A DNA stretch of 64,000 nt, from assembly GCF_030408715.1 (NCBI RefSeq), contig NZ_CP047202.1, positions 1,018,294 to 1,082,293 on the forward strand. Direction: 5' to 3'. Origin of the DNA: Corynebacterium confusum (GTDB taxonomy: Bacteria > Actinomycetota > Actinomycetes > Mycobacteriales > Mycobacteriaceae). Both the position numbers and the translations under genes were made by a program. Each line of letters opens with the position of its first letter. Position 1 is the stretch's first letter. A model generated the notes under the pieces. It had not been told where the DNA came from. It saw only the letters and a list, made by a program, of their open reading frames with translations, and searched no databases. Shown piece by piece: positions 9,701-17,145 of the stretch.

Positions 9701-9879
9701 GCAAAAACGTCCAGGTCTACAAGATGATCACCGCCGGGACCTTGGAGGAGAGCATCCAGGATATCCTGGACGGCAAGACCACCCTGGCCGGCTCCGTGGT
9801 CGGCGAGGGCGAAGGCTGGCTCACCGAGCTGGATCCGGAGCAGCTGGCCTCCCTGATGAGCTACCGGGGCAGAGAGTAA
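6790..9879 (+). CDS. SNF2/RapA-family DNA helicase (HepA-like)
   Basis: The protein (1029 residues from this start) is a Swi2/Snf2 ATPase. The N-terminal ~550 residues are the bacterial SNF2-associated region. The helicase core has ADDMGLGKT (Walker A) near residue 577, LDEAQAVKN near 679, ALSGTPVENRL near 704 and, in the second RecA domain, GGTGLNLTAANVVVHMD and TDRAFRIGQ. SNF2 proteins use ATP to translocate on double-stranded DNA and displace bound proteins. I chose ATG 6790 over an upstream frame at 6703 because TAGACT at 6777-6782 gives a leaderless start there and because homologous proteins begin near this hydrophobic segment. The next gene, a SWIM zinc-finger protein, starts 12 bp downstream, a pairing seen with bacterial SNF2 enzymes. 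Confidence 0.92.
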   Translation: MSGYLLHGLWLPVSGFSLWVEQVEGHKIVTPASVPEGTFPEAVESLLSKKSFRNRARVSLRTPKGKDVSLMAPMAMFGPQDAIVALSQLSFLDEWTPAATAEQRASIAPDLYWLMRAYRGLTKFVRAGRVTIRLSYQAGEWFPMWQLAAGLGERGWLAEMIAAAPGILTINNRSLSDDLIDELTHWIAFMELKDLLHTPRPYPWHDFAQAMLTTSPIKRGRAQLLRGLNEWKDSIASVDLQLVIIVEEPGEEETLLEPSQAVWPVRLRVRSGTDSPQPIRVDQLDARSVEKLRDSQRRAIGIAPALNPSSSRPAPRWYDNAGDWDVYLSTDALVQFIGSDVSALKAAGFTVMLPKAWAQAETKAQLETREVTDPAVAATKSQVGLEKLVEYDWHISVGDVQLSEQEMEELVNSKSGLIRLRGEWVMADTQALSRITDYMDKLNQTAYKRRKKQLEAAAKEAERARLLETPGWEQLVADVERQLAEFNQADKDTDEFGEVTIAELRQLALESMANEPIAFTGSKWFNGLLGGMDTVAPQRVAVPGTVHAELREYQRRGVDWLYWMSQNNIGAVLADDMGLGKTLQLLTLLAVEKDKAAKEGKELGPTLVVAPTSVVGNWAREAARFVPDFTVLVQHGSGRLKDKALLTAAADADLVITSYGTVGRDFKQLGLVEWERVVLDEAQAVKNSATRSSRAVRSLPSRHRIALSGTPVENRLSEMRSILDFCNPGILGSTSFFRNHFAKAIEREQDPTMTERLRLLTAPFIMRRLKTDPKIIDDLPEKSEQILTVSMTAEQASLYKAFVDDVQVQLEQRQGMARRGLVLSSLTRIKQICNHPAHFLGDGSPVTIKGKHRAGKVAELMRIVDESIQAGERLLVFTQYRAFGDILQPYLSEQLGRDIPFLHGGVTKNKRDQMVEDFQDPGGPPAMILSLKAGGTGLNLTAANVVVHMDRWWNPAVENQATDRAFRIGQRKNVQVYKMITAGTLEESIQDILDGKTTLAGSVVGEGEGWLTELDPEQLASLMSYRGRE

Positions 9880-9891
9880 GAGGAAGAAGAC

Positions 9892-10725
9892 ATGAGCGTG
9901 TCTAAAGACAACGTCATTTACGCCAACTTCGGCACCCGCAAGCGGGTGACCTCCGCGGAGGAGACCAACAAGGTAACCCGCAGCGGAGCTACCGGGCCCG
10001 TGCTCTCCCCGGCGGCCCAGCGCGTCTGGTCTGTTATCAGCAAGGCCACTGACGACGGCCGGCTGACCCGCGGGCGCCAGTACGCGCGCGCCGGGCACGT
10101 GGTGGGCCACGACGTGCGCAACGGCGCCATCCACGGCCGCGTCGCCGGTTCCCAAAACGAGCCTTTCACGGTCCTCATCCAGCTGCCGTACCGCTCCAAC
10201 GATGACCTGGCGCGCATTAACGAGCTGCTGGCGCGCACCCCGAACGCCCTGCGCAACGCCCACGAGGGCCACCTAAGCGAGGAGGTCCTCGACCTGCTCT
10301 TTGCCCCTACGGCCGACGACCTGCGGCTGAGCTGCACCTGCCCAGATTCCACCCCGGTCTGCAAGCACGTGGTGGCCGTGGCGGATCGCCTAGCCAGCCG
10401 TATCGACGCCGACGCGTCGGTGGTCTTCGCCTTCCGCGGTTTGAATTTCCTGACCCTCGAGCAGGCGGTATTGGAAGAGTCGCAGGCCGCGTCCCAGGAC
10501 GCCTTGGCTAACGATGCCGGCTTGACCAACGACGAGCGCAACGACCTGTTCTGGAAGGGGCGCCAGCTGCCGGACCTGCCCCGGCCCAAGGTCGCCCCGG
10601 CGCTGGAGGATTCCGACCCGGATCTGCTGCGCAAGGCCATGCGGGCGGTCTCGCACACTAACGTGGATTTGCTGCGCTCGATCTCGGATATCGAGGACAT
10701 GTACCACCACCTGACCACCCGCTAG
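9892..10725 (+). CDS. SWIM zinc-finger protein
   Basis: This 277-residue protein contains one SWIM zinc finger, CTCPDSTPVCKHVVAV around residue 145 (C-x-C, then C-x-H). SWIM domains bind DNA or protein, and such proteins are often encoded beside SNF2 helicases; here the gene begins 12 bp after one, with a GAGGAAGA ribosome site between them, so they are almost surely co-transcribed. The N-terminal 130 residues look like a small beta-rich domain (RARQYARAGHVV region), and the C-terminus is acidic. A role as accessory DNA-binding partner of the helicase is inferred from this pairing; its precise function is not established. Confidence 0.85.
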   Translation: MSVSKDNVIYANFGTRKRVTSAEETNKVTRSGATGPVLSPAAQRVWSVISKATDDGRLTRGRQYARAGHVVGHDVRNGAIHGRVAGSQNEPFTVLIQLPYRSNDDLARINELLARTPNALRNAHEGHLSEEVLDLLFAPTADDLRLSCTCPDSTPVCKHVVAVADRLASRIDADASVVFAFRGLNFLTLEQAVLEESQAASQDALANDAGLTNDERNDLFWKGRQLPDLPRPKVAPALEDSDPDLLRKAMRAVSHTNVDLLRSISDIEDMYHHLTTR

Positions 10726-10791
10726 CTTCCTTAAACGGGTGTTCGAAAGTAGCTTCGGGCGTGTGTCCGGCGGCTGTGTTAGACATGGTGT

Positions 10792-11949
10792 ATGACTTCA
10801 ACGACGTTCATCCACACCTCCGACCTGCAGATCGGGATGGAGCGTGGCTTCCTCGGCAGCGACGGCCAGGCGCGTTTCAACGCCGCCCGGCTGGCCAGCA
10901 TTGATAAATTGGGCGAGCTCGCCGCCGAGGTAGGCGCGGACTTCATCGTGGTGGCCGGGGACGTCTTTGAACACAACTCACTTTCTCCCCAGACCACCGG
11001 GCGTGCCCGGGAGGCGCTCGCCCACCTGGATGTTCCGGTCTACCTGCTGCCCGGCAACCACGATCCGCTGGTGGCGGACTCCATCTTCTTCCGCACCCAG
11101 GCCGAGGGGATCCACGTCATCGGGGACTCGGAGCCCATCCCGGTCGCGGACGGAGTCGAGCTGGTCGGCGCCCCGTACCTGTCGAAGCGTTCCAACCATG
11201 ACCTGGTGGCGGCCGCCCTCGAGCCGCTGGAGCCCACAGAGACCATCCGCGTGGCCGTCGGCCACGGGCAGGTCGAATCCCGCATGTCAGAGGATGACGC
11301 CGAGCTGATCGACTTAAATCTGGTGGAGGACAAGATTCGCGCCGGGGCCATCGACTATCTCGCGCTGGGGGACACCCACTCGGCCATGCCGCTGGGCAGC
11401 ACCGGGGCGGTGTGGTTTTCCGGGGCGCCGGAGACCACCGCCTTCCACGAGGTGGACAACGACGCCGGCGAGAACAACTCCGGCAAGGCCCTGGCCGTGA
11501 CCATCGAGAAGACCGCGGCGGGTGATGCCTCGGTGACTGTCGAGCAGCACCAGCTGGGCGAGTGGCGCTTCGAGGCCTTAAGCGCTGAGCTGACCACCAG
11601 CCAGGATGTGGATCACTTCATCGAGAGGCTGAAGGCCTATCCGCAAAAGGACCGCACCGTCATCAAGTACGGCCTGCAGGGGACCCTGGGTATCCAGGAC
11701 ACCCAGCGCTTGCAGCACGAGTTGGAGGCGCTGGAGCCGGTCTTCGCCGACCTGCGCGAGCGCGACCGGACCATGGACCTGCACCTCGCCCCGTCCGAGG
11801 ACGAGCTCGCGGACCTGGAGTTGAGCGGTTTCGCGGCCGGGGCGCTGGAAGAAATCATCACGGACATGGACGCGGATCCGGTGGCCCGGGACGCGGCGAA
11901 TTTGTTGTTCCGGCTTTCCTCGCCGGGCGCGCAGAAAGGGGCTAGGTAA
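10792..11949 (+). CDS. Mre11/SbcD-like metallophosphoesterase (DNA repair nuclease)
   Basis: The 385-residue protein has the calcineurin-like phosphoesterase motifs in order: HTSDLQIGM near residue 8, VVAGDVFEHN near 50, LPGNHDPL near 83, VGHGQVES near 155 and LGDTHSAMP near 194. The first motif reads D-x-Q where Mre11/SbcD usually have D-x-H. The C-terminal ~110 residues would be the capping region. The gene overlaps the downstream ATPase by 4 bases (TAATG junction), the arrangement of SbcD-SbcC, Mre11-Rad50 and Bacillus YhaO-YhaN pairs. It should process DNA ends with that ATPase. A TAGACA at 10780-10785, 6 nt before the ATG, hints at a leaderless start. Confidence 0.88.
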   Translation: MTSTTFIHTSDLQIGMERGFLGSDGQARFNAARLASIDKLGELAAEVGADFIVVAGDVFEHNSLSPQTTGRAREALAHLDVPVYLLPGNHDPLVADSIFFRTQAEGIHVIGDSEPIPVADGVELVGAPYLSKRSNHDLVAAALEPLEPTETIRVAVGHGQVESRMSEDDAELIDLNLVEDKIRAGAIDYLALGDTHSAMPLGSTGAVWFSGAPETTAFHEVDNDAGENNSGKALAVTIEKTAAGDASVTVEQHQLGEWRFEALSAELTTSQDVDHFIERLKAYPQKDRTVIKYGLQGTLGIQDTQRLQHELEALEPVFADLRERDRTMDLHLAPSEDELADLELSGFAAGALEEIITDMDADPVARDAANLLFRLSSPGAQKGAR

Positions 11950-14630
11950 TGCGGATTCACTCGCTCGAGCTGCGCAATGTGCGCGCCATCGAACACCTGA
12001 AGCTGGAAGACCTGCCGGACCACGGCGTGGTGGTCATCCATGGCGACAATGAGGCCGGCAAGTCCACCCTGGTGGAGGCTATCGACGTGGTCCTCAAACT
12101 GGCGCACAGCTCCCGCGCAAAGAACACGGTGGGCGTCCTGCGCCCGGTGGGCAAGGACGCTTCGCCCGAAATCACCCTGGAGGCGACCGTGGGGCCGTAC
12201 CGCTTCCGGATCTTCAAGCGCTGGTTTAGCAAGCAGGCCGCGGAGCTTACCGTCTTCTCGCCGCGCCCGGAAAACCACACCGGCCGCGCCGCCGATAAGC
12301 GCCTCGAAGAAATTCTGGACGAGCACCTAGACCAGGAACTCGTGAAAGCCTTGTGCCTCAAGCAGGATGACCTCGGCGCGGCGGTCGAAGCCGTCGGCAT
12401 CCCCTCGCTGCGCAGCGCCTTGGAGCAAGGCTCCGGCAGCCAGGCCCTTGGGGAAGGGCAGGACTCCGGCCTCATGGACAAGGTGGAGGAAGAATATCAG
12501 CGGTATTTCACCGGCAAAAAGGGCGAGCCGACCGGCGACTACAAGCGCGCGGCCAGCGAGCTATCGGCCGCCCAGGACGCGGCGCAGCAGGCGCAGCGGG
12601 AGCTCACGGAGCTGGAAGGCTACGTCCGTGATTACGAGCGGGCGGTCGACCGGCGCGAGCAGGCGGCCCAAGAACAGGACCCAGCCCGCGCGGAGCTGGA
12701 GCAGCGCGCCGCGGAGCTGAACGCGGCGCACCAGGCCCAAGACGCCTTCGCGGCCCGGGAAAAGGACTTCAACCAGGCCCAGCAGGCCGAGGATCGGGCC
12801 CTGGAGGACTTGCGAACCCGCCAGGAGCTGATCGCGGAGATTGAGCGCAACCACAAGCAGCTCGCCGCGGCACAGGACGAGCTCGCCCCGGTGGCTGAAC
12901 AGGCCGCGGCTGCCGACGAGCGTCTCAAGGCCGCCCGGGAGCAGTCCGCGGAGTCTGCCAAGGCACTGGCCGAGGCGCGCCAGCAGCGCAAGGACGCCGC
13001 TGCCGAGCACAAACGCGGGGTAGATAGCGAGCGGCTGGCAAAGCTCGGCAAGCAGCTGGGGCGGATCGATGGGGTCGCCGAGCAGCTGGACGCGCTGCGC
13101 CAGGACATTGCCGCCCGCAGCCACGCCGTGACCGAGACGGAGCTGGCTGACCTGGAGCAGTTGTCCCAGGACGTCCAGCTGCACCGGCGCCTGCAGGAAG
13201 CCGCGCAGTCGAAGCTGTTTTTTCGCACCGAGTCCGGCGCGGACACGGAAATTACCGTCGACGGTCAGCCGCAGACGGTGGCGGCCGGGGCCGAGGAGCT
13301 CGAGGTTCCCGTCGAAGACGGCACAGAGCTGGTCATCGGCGCCCTGCGGGCCCGGTTTGCCGCCGGGCAGCAGGGGACTACCGCGCGTTCGACGCGGGAG
13401 GAATACGACCACGCGCAGCGCCGGCTTGCGGACTTGCTGGAGGCGCTTGGCTGCGACAGCGTGGAGGCGGCCCGCGCGCTGCGCGAGCAGCAAGTCGACC
13501 AAGACCGTGCGGCCGAGCGGCTGCGTCACGAGATGGACACGCTGGCCGCCGGCGAAGACGTGGAGCAGCTGCGGGCCGAGCACCGCGCGCTGAGCGAAGC
13601 CCTGGCGGACGTGGACCCCGCGGAACTGGTGGACGCCGCGACCGCCGCGGCCGGGCTGGCCGCGGCCGAGGAGGCGGAAGAGAAGGCCCAGAAGGCGCAG
13701 GAGGACGCCGCCGCGGCGGTAGCGCGGGAGGAAGAGCTCAACCTCTCGGAGACGCTCATGCGCCACCAGGTCACGGTGGAAAGCCTGCGGGATGCCGTCG
13801 TCCGGGCCGAGCAGGCCCTGGCCCGGGCACGCGAGCACCGCAGTGACGACGAGCTCGACCAGGCGCTGGCCGCGGTCTCCGAACGGTTGGTGGCGGCCCG
13901 TGACACGTGGGAGCAGGCGCGGGCGGCCCTGGACGCGGCGGATCCGGAACGCGCGGAGCAGCTGCACGCGGGCGCGCAGGCGCACCTGAAGTCGCTGGAG
14001 GACGCCTGGTCGCAGGCCGACCGGACCATCGCCACGCTCACCGGCTATATCGAGCGGGACCAGGGCAGCGCAGAGCGCGCAGAGAAGACCCAGGCCGAGG
14101 TCGAGAACGCCCGCGACCGTTACGAATCCCTGGACCGGCGCGCGCAGGCCGTGAAGTACCTGCGCGGGGTGCTCCTGCGCCACCGCGAGGAGGCGCGGCG
14201 CAAGTACTCGGCGCCGTTTGCCGACCGCCTGGGCCGCCTGGCCCGCCGGGTCTACGGCGGCGACGTCGAATTCCAGCTGAACGAAAACCTCGAAGTCACC
14301 CAGCGCACCCAGGACGACATCACCATCAACCTCAACGAGCTGTCCGGCGGCGCGCGGGAACAGCTGGCCATCCTGACCCGGTTTGCCATCGCCGAGCTGG
14401 TGGAGGAGTCCGCGGGCGGCGGGGAAGACGGCGGTGCCCGGCCGGTGCCAGTGGTCATCGACGACGCGCTGGGCTCGACCGACTCCGAGCGCATTCGGCT
14501 GATGTCCACGCTGTTTAGCGAGGTGGGCAAGCGCTCCCAAGTCATCGTGCTGACCTGCATGCCGCAGCGCTACTCGCGCGTGCCGGGCCGGGTGGACATG
14601 GACATCAACGACCTCAAGCGGGCGGACTAG
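11949..14630 (+). CDS. Rad50/SbcC-like (YhaN-type) AAA ATPase with coiled coils
   Basis: The protein is 893 residues. It opens with an ABC/SMC-type head (MRIHSLELRNVRAIEHL, Walker A HGDNEAGKST at about residue 33). Long, Ala/Glu/Gln-rich coiled coils follow from about residue 190 to 790. It closes with the signature LNELSGGAREQLAIL near 797 and Walker B VPVVIDDALGSTDSERI near 835. A likely beta-rich insert lies between the coils at about residues 420-478 (DTEITVDGQPQTVAAG...). No C-x-x-C zinc hook is visible, unlike classical Rad50/SbcC and more like YhaN. It overlaps the nuclease gene by one base at a TAATG junction, so the two should form one complex acting on DNA ends. Confidence 0.87.
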   Translation: MRIHSLELRNVRAIEHLKLEDLPDHGVVVIHGDNEAGKSTLVEAIDVVLKLAHSSRAKNTVGVLRPVGKDASPEITLEATVGPYRFRIFKRWFSKQAAELTVFSPRPENHTGRAADKRLEEILDEHLDQELVKALCLKQDDLGAAVEAVGIPSLRSALEQGSGSQALGEGQDSGLMDKVEEEYQRYFTGKKGEPTGDYKRAASELSAAQDAAQQAQRELTELEGYVRDYERAVDRREQAAQEQDPARAELEQRAAELNAAHQAQDAFAAREKDFNQAQQAEDRALEDLRTRQELIAEIERNHKQLAAAQDELAPVAEQAAAADERLKAAREQSAESAKALAEARQQRKDAAAEHKRGVDSERLAKLGKQLGRIDGVAEQLDALRQDIAARSHAVTETELADLEQLSQDVQLHRRLQEAAQSKLFFRTESGADTEITVDGQPQTVAAGAEELEVPVEDGTELVIGALRARFAAGQQGTTARSTREEYDHAQRRLADLLEALGCDSVEAARALREQQVDQDRAAERLRHEMDTLAAGEDVEQLRAEHRALSEALADVDPAELVDAATAAAGLAAAEEAEEKAQKAQEDAAAAVAREEELNLSETLMRHQVTVESLRDAVVRAEQALARAREHRSDDELDQALAAVSERLVAARDTWEQARAALDAADPERAEQLHAGAQAHLKSLEDAWSQADRTIATLTGYIERDQGSAERAEKTQAEVENARDRYESLDRRAQAVKYLRGVLLRHREEARRKYSAPFADRLGRLARRVYGGDVEFQLNENLEVTQRTQDDITINLNELSGGAREQLAILTRFAIAELVEESAGGGEDGGARPVPVVIDDALGSTDSERIRLMSTLFSEVGKRSQVIVLTCMPQRYSRVPGRVDMDINDLKRAD

Positions 14631-14634
14631 GGCA

Positions 14635-15183
14635 ATGACCCAGCCCGGGCAGGAACAGGCGGAGGCAGCTGCGCGGCAGACTGTTTTCTCCGGCTGGCTG
14701 AGCCCGGAGCAGGAGCGCCTGTGGGAGCTTCTAAACTCCGCGGCCCAGCAGGTCGAGGCGAAGCTTGACCAGGCGCTGGAATCCTGCGGCACGCTTACCC
14801 AGACTGAGTTCCACCTCTTGGCGGCGCTGTCCCAGGCGCCCGGGTACACGCTGCGTCTGAAGGAGCTCAGCGAGGTCCTCGGCTGGGCGCACGCCCGAGT
14901 CTCGCGCCAGATTAGCCGGATGTCGCGGCGTGGCCTGATCAGTAGGTCGACCGACGGGCGCGACCGGCGGGCGGTGCGGGCCCGGATGACGGAGGCCGGC
15001 AAGGAGGAGCTGGGGCGCGCCGTGCCGGCCTATACCGCGCAGCTGCAGCGCACCGTTTTCGACCGGCTCACGCTCCGCGAGGCCAGCCTTCTGGAGCGCG
15101 TAGCTGCGGAGGTGGCCGAGGAAGACCCCTGGGGAATCCGCGGTAGCGAGCTGTTAACTCGGAGGTGGGATAGGGTACGTTGA
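14635..15183 (+). CDS. MarR-family transcriptional regulator
   Basis: The 182-residue protein is a MarR winged helix: LTQTEFHLLAALSQAPGYTLRLKELSEVLGWAHARVSRQISRMSRRGLI forms the DNA-binding helices and DGRDRRAVRARMTEAG the wing. One cysteine (C47) is present. It begins 5 bp after the Rad50-like gene, so it may be read through from that operon, and it ends 5 bp before a second MarR gene of the same architecture. Shared blocks such as LSEVLGW/LCKNLGW and SRQISRMSRRGLI/SHQVNRMSKRGLV suggest tandem duplication. Its ligand and targets are unknown. Confidence 0.85.
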   Translation: MTQPGQEQAEAAARQTVFSGWLSPEQERLWELLNSAAQQVEAKLDQALESCGTLTQTEFHLLAALSQAPGYTLRLKELSEVLGWAHARVSRQISRMSRRGLISRSTDGRDRRAVRARMTEAGKEELGRAVPAYTAQLQRTVFDRLTLREASLLERVAAEVAEEDPWGIRGSELLTRRWDRVR

Positions 15184-15187
15184 GTCT

Positions 15188-15697
15188 ATGACTAAGCAAA
15201 CGCGTTGGCTTGACGATGACGAGCAGGACCTCTGGCGAATGCTCCTCGACTCCATGCGGAAGATCGACCGCGGCATGGAGGATTCCCTGCTCTACGGCAG
15301 CGACCTCTCCCTCGCGGATTTCTCCATCCTGGTTCCGCTCTCCGAGGCCGACGGTGAGGCCCTGCGGCTGCGCGACCTGTGCAAGAACCTGGGCTGGGAC
15401 CGCTCCCGCGCCTCCCACCAGGTCAACCGGATGTCCAAACGCGGCCTGGTCACCAAGGGCAAGTGCGCTGGCGATGCCCGCGGCGTGCTTATCGAGCTCA
15501 CCGACGAGGGGCGCCGCCGCCTGGAGCGGGCCGCGCCCGCCCATGTGGAATCCGTCCGCCGCCTGGTCTTCGATCACCTGTCGGAGGCAGACCGCGCGGC
15601 GCTGCGGCGTTTTTGCGAGGGCGTGCTTTCCGTGGACAACATCCCCGGCCAACCCGGCTTCGTCCCCGATGCCCGCTTGGGCGAGAAGGTAGAGTAA
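15188..15697 (+). CDS. rosR: MarR-family redox regulator, RosR candidate
   Basis: This 169-residue MarR protein has the winged-helix blocks LADFSILVPLSEADGEALRLRDLCKNLGWDRSRASHQVNRMSKRGLV. Its three cysteines are at residues 65, 93 and 143. Corynebacterium glutamicum RosR, a peroxide-sensitive MarR repressor whose regulon includes the narKGHJI operon, has three cysteines at about 64, 92 and 151 by memory, so the first two coincide. RosR lies in C. glutamicum close to this SNF2/nuclease/ATPase block. Assignment is therefore by cysteine spacing and neighbourhood, not by alignment. It is preceded by a TACGTT at 15176-15181, six nt before the ATG. The stop overlaps the -10 box of the next small gene. 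Confidence 0.65.
   Translation: MTKQTRWLDDDEQDLWRMLLDSMRKIDRGMEDSLLYGSDLSLADFSILVPLSEADGEALRLRDLCKNLGWDRSRASHQVNRMSKRGLVTKGKCAGDARGVLIELTDEGRRRLERAAPAHVESVRRLVFDHLSEADRAALRRFCEGVLSVDNIPGQPGFVPDARLGEKVE
15690..15695 (+). promoter_or_regulatory. -10 box (TAGAGT) for a leaderless small ORF
   Basis: TAGAGT lies 7 nt before the ATG at 15703 and overlaps the stop codon of the RosR-like gene. There is no good ribosome site. Confidence 0.55.
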
Positions 15698-15702
15698 GGG
15701 CC

Positions 15703-16002
15703 ATGATGGGCCAAGAGTTGTTCGAGCAACCGCACAAGCAATACGAGCAGTACCACCTCACCGCCTTCCTGGAAGAATCCGCCGCCCTGGGCGATCCGGA
15801 ACAATTCCCGGACGGGGAGCCGACCGCCGAGCAGGCTGAGATCATGGAAAAGCTGCTTCAGGATCACCCGGATAAGGCCCTGACCTTCGACGCGGCGACG
15901 GGCCTGTGGATCGCCGGCGCGGAGGCGGACGTTGAGGCGCTGTTTAGCGCGCGGGAGGAATTCGTCGCGGCCCTCGAAGAAGGCATCGACCCTGAGGCCT
16001 AG
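15703..16002 (+). CDS. Small acidic protein of unknown function
   Basis: The ORF encodes 99 residues beginning MMGQELFEQPHKQYEQYHLT. It is strongly acidic, Glu/Asp/Gln-rich, has no membrane segment and no motif I recognise; the middle (DHPDKALTFDAATGLWIAGAEA) looks like a compact fold. Synonymous GC-rich third positions and a clear reading frame support it as real. It starts 6 bp after the RosR-like gene and is probably leaderless, with TAGAGT 7 nt upstream (see the promoter entry). A role with the regulator is possible only from position. Confidence 0.7.
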   Translation: MMGQELFEQPHKQYEQYHLTAFLEESAALGDPEQFPDGEPTAEQAEIMEKLLQDHPDKALTFDAATGLWIAGAEADVEALFSAREEFVAALEEGIDPEA

Positions 16003-16116
16003 CCTATAAGGGTGTAGCTGCCCGAAGGGCGGAGTCGAAACTAGTACGTAGATACTGCTAAGATAGCGGTTGAATCGGGCCGGTCACGGCCAGTGGAGTC
16101 GAAAGGAAGCGAAGTA

Positions 16117-16290
16117 ATGACTTCTCGTTTGGAGCAGGAAAAGCGCGAGGCAGAAGCTCGCGACCGCGGTGACGGTGTCGGCAAGGTCATCCTGGAGTGG
16201 ATTCCGATGGGCATCATCATGATCGTCGTGATGGGCCTGCTGATGACCGGGATGCTCGCCCTGGAGCCGGGCCCCATGGACCTCTTCTAA
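16117..16290 (+). CDS. Small single-pass membrane protein
   Basis: This 57-residue protein (MTSRLEQEKREAEARDRGDG...) has a charged, helical N-terminus of about 28 residues and one membrane segment (WIPMGIIMIVVMGLLMTGML). I chose ATG 16117 because AAAGGAAG lies 7-14 nt upstream; a longer frame from 16093 lacks this. It is followed by a strong terminator, and a TAAGAT at about 16061-16066 may be its -10 box. Small one-helix proteins of this sort are common in corynebacterial genomes and often unannotated; function is unknown. Confidence 0.7.
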   Translation: MTSRLEQEKREAEARDRGDGVGKVILEWIPMGIIMIVVMGLLMTGMLALEPGPMDLF

Positions 16291-16308
16291 TCCCGCTTTA
16301 GTTTCTAA

Positions 16309-16343
16309 ACGCTCCCTGACCACGGTGGTCGGGGAGCGTTTTG
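16309..16343 (+). terminator. Intrinsic terminator after the small membrane protein
   Basis: AACGCTCCC at 16309-16317 pairs with GGGAGCGTT at 16332-16340, with an inner GACC/GGTC stem, followed by TTTTGT. Confidence 0.85.
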
Positions 16344-16355
16344 TCTGCGCGGTGT

Positions 16356-16361
16356 TAGATT
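16356..16361 (+). promoter_or_regulatory. -10 box (TAGATT) for leaderless GNAT gene
   Basis: TAGATT ends 7 nt before the ATG at 16369, in the same geometry as several other genes here. Confidence 0.6.
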
Positions 16362-16368
16362 GGGGGAT

Positions 16369-17010
16369 ATGAATAAAAAGTCAGCAGATGTAGAGATTCG
16401 ACCCGCGCGCGAAGACGAGCTTCCCGCCGCCATCGAGCTGCTCGCCCACACCTTCGCCCAGGACCGCGCGGTGCGCTCCATCATGGCGCACACGGGCGGC
16501 CAGCACAACAACGTGGACTTTGCCCGCGCCATTTATGAAATCCAGGTCTACGGCCATTATTTCCCCAACGGGGAGGTGGACCTAGCCATCGACAACGGTG
16601 AGATCGTCGGCGTTGGCCTGTGGGCGCGTCCCAATAAGCAGATGTCGATGCCCAAGTTCATGGCGCTGCTGCCGAAGTACATCAACCTCTTCCGCCGGGC
16701 GGTGCCGTTCGTGGCCCGGCGGGAGGCGCGCACCGCCAGCGCTCATCCGGGCTTCGCCCACTGGTATCTCTTTGCCATTGCGGTGAGCTCCGGCGTGCAG
16801 GGCAAGGGGATTGGCTCGACGATGCTCAAGCACGGCCTGCGCCGCGCTGGTGATGCCCCGGTTTACCTGGAGGCCTCCACACCGAAGTCCGCGGCGCTGT
16901 ACCGCTCACTGGGCTTCGTGGAGCTCGGCCCGATCGAGGTCGCCGGCGACAAGCTGGCCGACCCGCCGGAGGTTGCCATGTGGCGGCCTACCCCGCGCGA
17001 GGATGATTAG
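16369..17010 (+). CDS. GNAT-family N-acetyltransferase
   Basis: The 213-residue protein begins MNKKSADVEIRPAREDELPAAIELL, typical of GNAT enzymes, and has the acetyl-CoA-binding block HWYLFAIAVSSGVQGKGIGSTMLKHGLRRA around residue 137-166 (V-x-x-x-x-Q-G-x-G-I-G) followed by VYLEASTPKSAALYRSLGFVELG. GNATs transfer an acetyl group from acetyl-CoA to amines; the substrate is not predictable. ATG 16369 is preferred to the TTG at 16360 because of a TAGATT -10 box 7 nt upstream. It is transcribed alone and ends before a strong terminator. Confidence 0.88.
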   Translation: MNKKSADVEIRPAREDELPAAIELLAHTFAQDRAVRSIMAHTGGQHNNVDFARAIYEIQVYGHYFPNGEVDLAIDNGEIVGVGLWARPNKQMSMPKFMALLPKYINLFRRAVPFVARREARTASAHPGFAHWYLFAIAVSSGVQGKGIGSTMLKHGLRRAGDAPVYLEASTPKSAALYRSLGFVELGPIEVAGDKLADPPEVAMWRPTPREDD

Positions 17011-17022
17011 TCGCAGAACAAA

Positions 17023-17059
17023 GGGCCCGCACCCAGAACTTTTGCCTGGGTGCGGGCCC
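17023..17059. terminator. Long hairpin terminator between GNAT gene and tRNA
   Basis: GGGCCCGCACCCAG at 17023-17036 pairs with CTGGGTGCGGGCCC at 17046-17059, a perfect 14-bp stem. It separates the rightward GNAT gene from the leftward tRNA, so it may serve both. Confidence 0.8.
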
Positions 17060-17068
17060 TCGTTGTAG

Positions 17069-17142
17069 TGTCCCCGACAGGGATCGAACCTGCGACCTTC
17101 GGTACCGGAAACCGATGCTCTAATCCGCTGAGCTACGGAGAC
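17069..17142 (-). tRNA. tRNA-Arg (anticodon CCG, reads CGG)
   Basis: On the minus strand a full cloverleaf folds: acceptor GTCTCCG/CGGGGAC, D-arm GCTC...GAGC, anticodon stem TCGGT/ACCGA with loop TTCCGGT (anticodon CCG), and a T-arm GCAGG-TTCGATC-CCTGT. The discriminator base is A. No CCA is encoded. Length is 74 nt. Confidence 0.93.
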
Positions 17143-17145
17143 ATT

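Noticed and set aside
12561..15002. 813-residue minus-strand frame opposite the Rad50-like gene
   Set aside because: Antisense shadow rich in Arg/Leu/Val; the plus-strand genes have full motif sets.
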